Assembly (NCBI GenBank): GCA_015066635.1
Contig: SVOA01000003.1
Location: 1-64,000, forward strand
Origin: Oscillospiraceae bacterium
GTDB taxonomy: Bacteria > Bacillota > Clostridia > Oscillospirales > Acutalibacteraceae
Direction of reading: 5' to 3'
Length of the DNA: 64,000 bases
Shown: piece after piece, positions 60,422 through 64,000 of the stretch
Layout of the letters: every line of letters begins with the position of its first letter
Position numbering within the stretch: position 1 is the stretch's first letter
Made by a program: the position numbers and the translations under genes
The notes under the pieces: generated by a model
The model's database searches: none
The model's input: the letters and a program-made list of their open reading frames with translations, nothing else
What the model was told of the DNA's origin: nothing

Positions 60422-61282
60422 TTACCTTTGAATATCTCTGTGAAATACGGAAACGTCAGCACCGTTTTCAAGCAGATGCTTATAAAGAAGCTCTGCAAAA
60501 ACGACGCTTCTGTGTTTACCTCCCGTACACCCGATAGCTATGGTCAGCTGGCTCTTGCCCTCGGCTCTGTATAACGGAATAAGAAAATCAATGAGGTCGT
60601 AAAGCTTCTTTTCAAGCTCTTTTGACTGGTCAAATTTCATTACAAAATTTCTGACTTCTTCCTCAAGTCCCGTATGACTTTTGAGTTCGGGAATATAGAA
60701 GGGATTAGGCAGACACCTGACATCAAATACAAGGTCTGCTTCGTTCGGAATGCCGTATTTAAAGCCGAAGGAATTTGAATAAATTTTTAATGCAGAAGCA
60801 ATATTTTTAAGGAAAAGGTTAACAATTTTTTCCTTAAACTGAGAACTCATAATGTTGCTCGTATCAAGAATATAGTCAGCGTTTTGCCTTGCGGGAAGCA
60901 TAATGTCTCTTTCCTTGGCAATAGCGTCAAGAATTGACGAGGAATTAAACTCGTCGGCAAGAGGATGCTTTCTCCTTGTTTCCTGATAACGGCGCATTAT
61001 AACCTCGTTGCTCGCATCAATAAACAGTATCTTGTACTGAACCTTGCTCTTTTTTAATCTTGAAAGAATATTGAAAAGGTCGGTAAATTCCTCGCCCAGA
61101 CGTATATCTGCAACAAGTGCAACTCTCTGACGCATATCCTTTGAATTAAGGCAGAGGTTAACAAAGGTCGGAATAAGCTTGGGAGGCATATTGTCAACAC
61201 AGTAAAAGCCTATGTCCTCAAGGGCCTCGACAGCTCTTGATTTACCTGCTCCGGACATACCCGTTACAATAACTAATTCCAT
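60422..61282 (-). CDS. rapZ: RNase adapter RapZ / nucleotide-binding protein YvcJ
   Basis: The 286-residue product has Walker A GMSGAGKSRA at residues 8-17 and the family segments DNMPPKLIP near 35, FIDASNEVIMRRYQETRRKHPL near 88 and the C-terminal IAIGCTGGKHRSVVFAE near 248. The E. coli protein guides RNase E to a small RNA; the Firmicute protein hydrolyses nucleotides and affects competence. It lies between murB and whiA in the conserved hprK-murB-rapZ-whiA order. Confidence 0.94.
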   Translation of the reverse strand: MELVIVTGMSGAGKSRAVEALEDIGFYCVDNMPPKLIPTFVNLCLNSKDMRQRVALVADIRLGEEFTDLFNILSRLKKSKVQYKILFIDASNEVIMRRYQETRRKHPLADEFNSSSILDAIAKERDIMLPARQNADYILDTSNIMSSQFKEKIVNLFLKNIASALKIYSNSFGFKYGIPNEADLVFDVRCLPNPFYIPELKSHTGLEEEVRNFVMKFDQSKELEKKLYDLIDFLIPLYRAEGKSQLTIAIGCTGGKHRSVVFAELLYKHLLENGADVSVFHRDIQR

Positions 61283-61301
61283 ACCTTTACCTCTCTTTAC
61301 G

Positions 61302-62204
61302 TTACTTTAAGTACTTTACTTCGGGTTCGAGTTCTATACCCTTTTTTTCAAGTACAATTCTCTTTATATCGTCAATGATTTTTAAAACATCATCAGATGT
61401 TGCGTCGCCCGTATTTATAACGAAGCCGGCATGCTTCTCGCTGACCTGGGCTCCGCCTACGGTATAACCTTTTAGTCCGCACTCGTCTATAAGAGCGCTT
61501 GCGTAGCCGACCTGCGGTCTTTTAAACGTACTGCCTGCACTCGGGTATTCAAGCGGCTGCTTTGACTTGCGCTTATCCATATTGAGATCCATCAGAAATT
61601 TTATTTCCAAAGGGTCTGCTTTATGAAGTTTAAGATATAATCTTGTAATTACAAATGAATTATCACAGTAAGCGCTGTGTCTGTATGAAAGCTTTAATTC
61701 TTCGCCTTCCAGAAAACCTTCATTACCGTCAGTATCGATATGGTCGCAGCGATAAAGAACATCCTTCATCTCTCCGCCGTAAGCGCCTGCGTTCATATAT
61801 GCAGCACCGCCCGCAGTTCCGGGAATTCCGTAAGCAAATTCAAGTCCGGAGAGAGCGTGTTCAAGACAGAAGGTGCAAACTTTTTTAAGAGAAGCGCCGC
61901 TGTAAACCGCAACCGTTGTTTCGTCAATAAGCTCAATGTCTGAGAGATTATTTGAAAGCCTGACAACAACTCCCGATAAACCATTATCGGAAACAAGAAT
62001 ATTGCTCCCGTTTCCGATAATATATGTTTTAACATTATTGGTCTTACATATTTTGATAATGGCTTTGAGCTGTTCTGTATTGTCAGGATTTATCATAATC
62101 TCGGCATTACCGCCGATTTTGAAGCTGGTACGGGTTTTCATCGAAATATTTTCCTCTATCCCGCAGCCGAGCTGTGATAAACTTTTCTTAACAATATCAG
62201 TCAC
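61302..62204 (-). CDS. murB: UDP-N-acetylenolpyruvoylglucosamine reductase
   Basis: MurB makes UDP-MurNAc with NADPH and FAD. The 300-residue protein has TRTSFKIGGNAEI near residue 24, IIGNGSNILV near 62, the FAD segment GIPGTAGGAAYMNAGAYGGEM near 128, the catalytic serine in YPSAGSTFKRP near 222 and a C-terminal HAGFVIN. The type is the shorter Gram-positive form. It sits 12 bases after the glucokinase gene and 19 before rapZ. Confidence 0.96.
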   Translation of the reverse strand: MTDIVKKSLSQLGCGIEENISMKTRTSFKIGGNAEIMINPDNTEQLKAIIKICKTNNVKTYIIGNGSNILVSDNGLSGVVVRLSNNLSDIELIDETTVAVYSGASLKKVCTFCLEHALSGLEFAYGIPGTAGGAAYMNAGAYGGEMKDVLYRCDHIDTDGNEGFLEGEELKLSYRHSAYCDNSFVITRLYLKLHKADPLEIKFLMDLNMDKRKSKQPLEYPSAGSTFKRPQVGYASALIDECGLKGYTVGGAQVSEKHAGFVINTGDATSDDVLKIIDDIKRIVLEKKGIELEPEVKYLK

Positions 62205-62216
62205 AATATTACCTCT

Positions 62217-63164
62217 TTATTCATCAAGAAGCGCCGCGCCGATTACTCCTGCGTCGTTGCCCAGACGTGCCGAGCAGATTCTTGTCTGGTCCATTGTATG
62301 TACACTGTATCTCTCGGCTGAAACTATCTGTCTGACAGGTTCAAGAAGCGTTTCTCTTTCGGCGCCGATACCGCCGCCTATGCAAAGAACATTGGGCTGG
62401 AAGGTATTAACAATATTTGTAATACCGATACCGAGATAATGAATATACCAGTCAACGACCTTTTTGCCGCTTTCATCCCCTGCTCTCATTGCGTCAAACG
62501 AAGTTTTACCGTTTGTATTCTCAATGTCGCCGTCAACAATTTCCCACATCTTTGAGTCCTTGTTAAGCTGCATTTCCTTCTTTGTTTCACGAATAAGCGC
62601 CGTAGCCGAAGAATATGACTCCCAACAGCCTTTTCTGCCGCAGGTACAAGGCTCGCCGTCTGCAACGATAACCATATGTCCCATCTCGCCTGCAGCGTCG
62701 TTGCAGCCGTTTAAGATTTTACCGTTTACAACGATACCAGTACCTACACCCGTGCCGAGAGTAACTGCAACAAAATTCTCAACGCCGTCGCCCGCACCGG
62801 CCATAGCTTCGCCGAGAGCGGCGCAGTTAGCGTCATTTTCAATGTAAATGGGCTTGTCAAACTGAGACTGAAGAATCTCTCTTGCAGGAACATTGTCAAA
62901 ACCCAAGTTATTTGCATACTCGATAATACCGAATTGCTTGTTTACCGAACCGGGTGTTCCGATGCCTATTGAAAGAACGTCGTCAAGAGTAATATTTGCG
63001 TCCTCAACAGCAAGGTTGATCGCCTCTGCTATATCATTGATGATTTCCCATGAAGGACGGGGACAAGCTGTAGGAGCCGTGCCTCTGCCGACAATTCTGT
63101 AATACTCATCAACGACACCTGCAACAATATTGGTACCTCCGAGATCTACGCCTATTCTGTACAT
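62217..63164 (-). CDS. glcK: ROK-family glucokinase
   Basis: The 315-residue product has the ATP loop GVDLGGTNIVAGV (residues 5-17), the catalytic region EYANNLGFDNVP and IENDANCAALGEA near 115, GTGVGTGIV near 140 and the ROK zinc motif CTCGRKGCWE near 173. All point to glucokinase rather than a ROK repressor, and there is no HTH domain. Its position between hprK and murB puts a glycolytic entry enzyme with the carbon-control kinase; that is not the usual order, in which murB follows hprK. Confidence 0.9.
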   Translation of the reverse strand: MYRIGVDLGGTNIVAGVVDEYYRIVGRGTAPTACPRPSWEIINDIAEAINLAVEDANITLDDVLSIGIGTPGSVNKQFGIIEYANNLGFDNVPAREILQSQFDKPIYIENDANCAALGEAMAGAGDGVENFVAVTLGTGVGTGIVVNGKILNGCNDAAGEMGHMVIVADGEPCTCGRKGCWESYSSATALIRETKKEMQLNKDSKMWEIVDGDIENTNGKTSFDAMRAGDESGKKVVDWYIHYLGIGITNIVNTFQPNVLCIGGGIGAERETLLEPVRQIVSAERYSVHTMDQTRICSARLGNDAGVIGAALLDE

Positions 63165-63203
63165 AATATCCTCCTGAATTTATATATAAATATTAAAAAC
63201 CGT

Positions 63204-64000
63204 TTAATAGCTCTGCCAGATTTCGACTTCTTCCTCAGCGGGTTCTTCCTCATGAATACCGAGCTGATGCAGAAGCTCTTTTGCCGCATTGTAGCCCATC
63301 TTTTTCTGACGGTTATTCATAGCGGCAACCTCAATAATAATAGCAAGGTTTCGTCCGGGCTTTACTGGAACTACGGTAAGCGGAACCTTAACATTCATAA
63401 TATTGATAAAATCATTATCAATTCCCATTCTGTCATAAACCTTGTCGGGATTCCATTGCTCAAGCTGTATAACCATATTTATTTTTTCGGAGAGCTTAAC
63501 TGCGCCCATACCGAAAATTCTGCGGGCATTTATAATACCTATGCCGCGAAGCTCAATAAAGTGTCTGATGTTGTCAGGAGCGGAACCGACAAGCGTTTTG
63601 GACGATACTCTCCTGATTTCAACCGCATCGTCCGCAATAAGACGGTGTCCCCTTTTGATAAGCTCAACGGCAGTTTCGCTTTTACCGACTCCGCTGTCGC
63701 CTATGATCAGGATACCTTCGCCGTAAACCTCAACGAGAACGCCGTGTCTGGTAATTCTGTCGGCAAGCTCGGGTCCGAGATAATTGATAAGCGCTGACAT
63801 ACTGCTTGACGTACCCTCGGTAGTGCGAAGCAGCGGAACCTTATATTTTTTAACAAGCTCGTCAAGTCTGTGAGGCGGCTCAAGTCCTCTCGTTATAAGT
63901 ATAAACGGAGGCTTTTTTGAGCAGAGTCTTTTAAGACCTTCAAAGCGCTTTTCCTCGTCAAGCGACTTTAAAAATTCAATCTCGGAAAGACCCAAAAACT
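63204..64000 (-). CDS. hprK: HPr kinase/phosphorylase, N-terminal part outside the window
   Basis: HprK phosphorylates and dephosphorylates Ser46 of HPr, the switch of catabolite repression in Firmicutes. About 265 residues are present; the full protein is about 310, and the frame runs open past the right edge. Visible landmarks are ILITRGLEPPHRLDELVKKY, the Walker A GDSGVGKSETAVELIKRGHRLIADDAVEI and the signature ELRGIGIINARRIFG. Its substrate gene ptsH is at 26.3 kb. The product ends in an acidic Glu-rich tail. It is the first visible gene of the hprK-glcK-murB-rapZ-whiA run. Confidence 0.95.
   Translation of the reverse strand, partial: FLGLSEIEFLKSLDEEKRFEGLKRLCSKKPPFILITRGLEPPHRLDELVKKYKVPLLRTTEGTSSSMSALINYLGPELADRITRHGVLVEVYGEGILIIGDSGVGKSETAVELIKRGHRLIADDAVEIRRVSSKTLVGSAPDNIRHFIELRGIGIINARRIFGMGAVKLSEKINMVIQLEQWNPDKVYDRMGIDNDFINIMNVKVPLTVVPVKPGRNLAIIIEVAAMNNRQKKMGYNAAKELLHQLGIHEEEPAEEEVEIWQSY

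Noticed and set aside
1..64000. tRNA or rRNA genes, CRISPR arrays and insertion sequences
   Set aside because: Reading the gaps on both strands I found no cloverleaf-like conserved TTCRA segments, no regularly spaced repeats and no transposase genes.

Overview
The window looks like chromosomal DNA of an anaerobic, spore-forming low-to-moderate-GC Firmicute, most likely a clostridial member of the Oscillospiraceae/Ruminococcaceae type. This rests on the sporulation genes (spoIIR, a SpoIIM-like gene, cwlD), AbrB, HPr with HPr kinase, the whiA-rapZ-murB-hprK cluster, AGA-rich arginine usage, consensus sigma-A promoters and strong GGAGG-type ribosome binding sites. I see no rRNA, tRNA, CRISPR array, prophage or insertion sequence. 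Gene density is high and almost everything is housekeeping.

Layout. 1-4.2 kb: the tail of an S-layer-homology protein, a PHP phosphoesterase, metF, then an uncharacterised trio (DUF5685-like protein, degenerate J-domain protein with a cysteine-rich tail, membrane protein). 4.2-9.8 kb: radC-like gene, uvrB, uvrA. 9.8-14.5 kb: a GH2 beta-galactosidase, a Crp/Fnr-type regulator and two tandem membrane proteins that carry Ada-like zinc modules. 14.6-20.4 kb: a CdaR/PucR-type regulator and an envelope-division block, ftsE-ftsX, an M23 hydrolase with coiled coil, and an S41-like protein. 20.5-26.1 kb: an unknown gene, greA, a lysS fused to a tRNA-binding domain, a GNAT enzyme, nadE and a polysaccharide deacetylase. 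26.3-36.1 kb: ptsH, uvrC, a HAD phosphatase, rsmD, coaD, small membrane or coiled-coil genes, an RsuA/RluB-type pseudouridine synthase, spoIIR, a GH20 hexosaminidase and a Na/Pi cotransporter. 36.1-40.5 kb: minus-strand AIM24-like gene, plus-strand AbrB, and a minus-strand lysine operon asd-dapA-dapB-ACT. 40.6-44.4 kb: queA, tgt, yajC, a small membrane protein and a spoIIM-like gene.

From 44.4 kb to the end every gene is on the minus strand: a Xer recombinase, a 730-nt gene-free structured region, two unknown genes, radA, cwlD, an aryl-pyruvate fermentation operon (iorA-iorB-paaK-ACT), an acyl-CoA ligase with a sodium symporter, an amidohydrolase, typA, and whiA-rapZ-murB-glucokinase-hprK, the last running off the window.

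Systems that work together: all three nucleotide-excision-repair genes (uvrA, uvrB, uvrC) plus radA and a radC-like gene; FtsEX with its likely hydrolase partner; HPr with HPr kinase for carbon catabolite control; most of diaminopimelate/lysine synthesis plus a free regulatory ACT protein; queuosine tRNA modification next to the Sec accessory gene yajC; and indolepyruvate oxidation to aryl-CoA esters.

The most unusual signals are regulatory. The spoIIR start site lies inside a long hairpin whose loop holds the Shine-Dalgarno. The GH20 gene has no ATG, GTG or TTG for its N-terminal domain and appears to start at ATT. In three places an intrinsic terminator's 3' arm doubles as the ribosome binding site of the next gene. 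In two places a promoter sits inside or against a terminator hairpin. The best candidate for an undescribed protein system is the DUF5685-like / HPD-less J-protein / membrane-protein trio at 2.1-4.2 kb.
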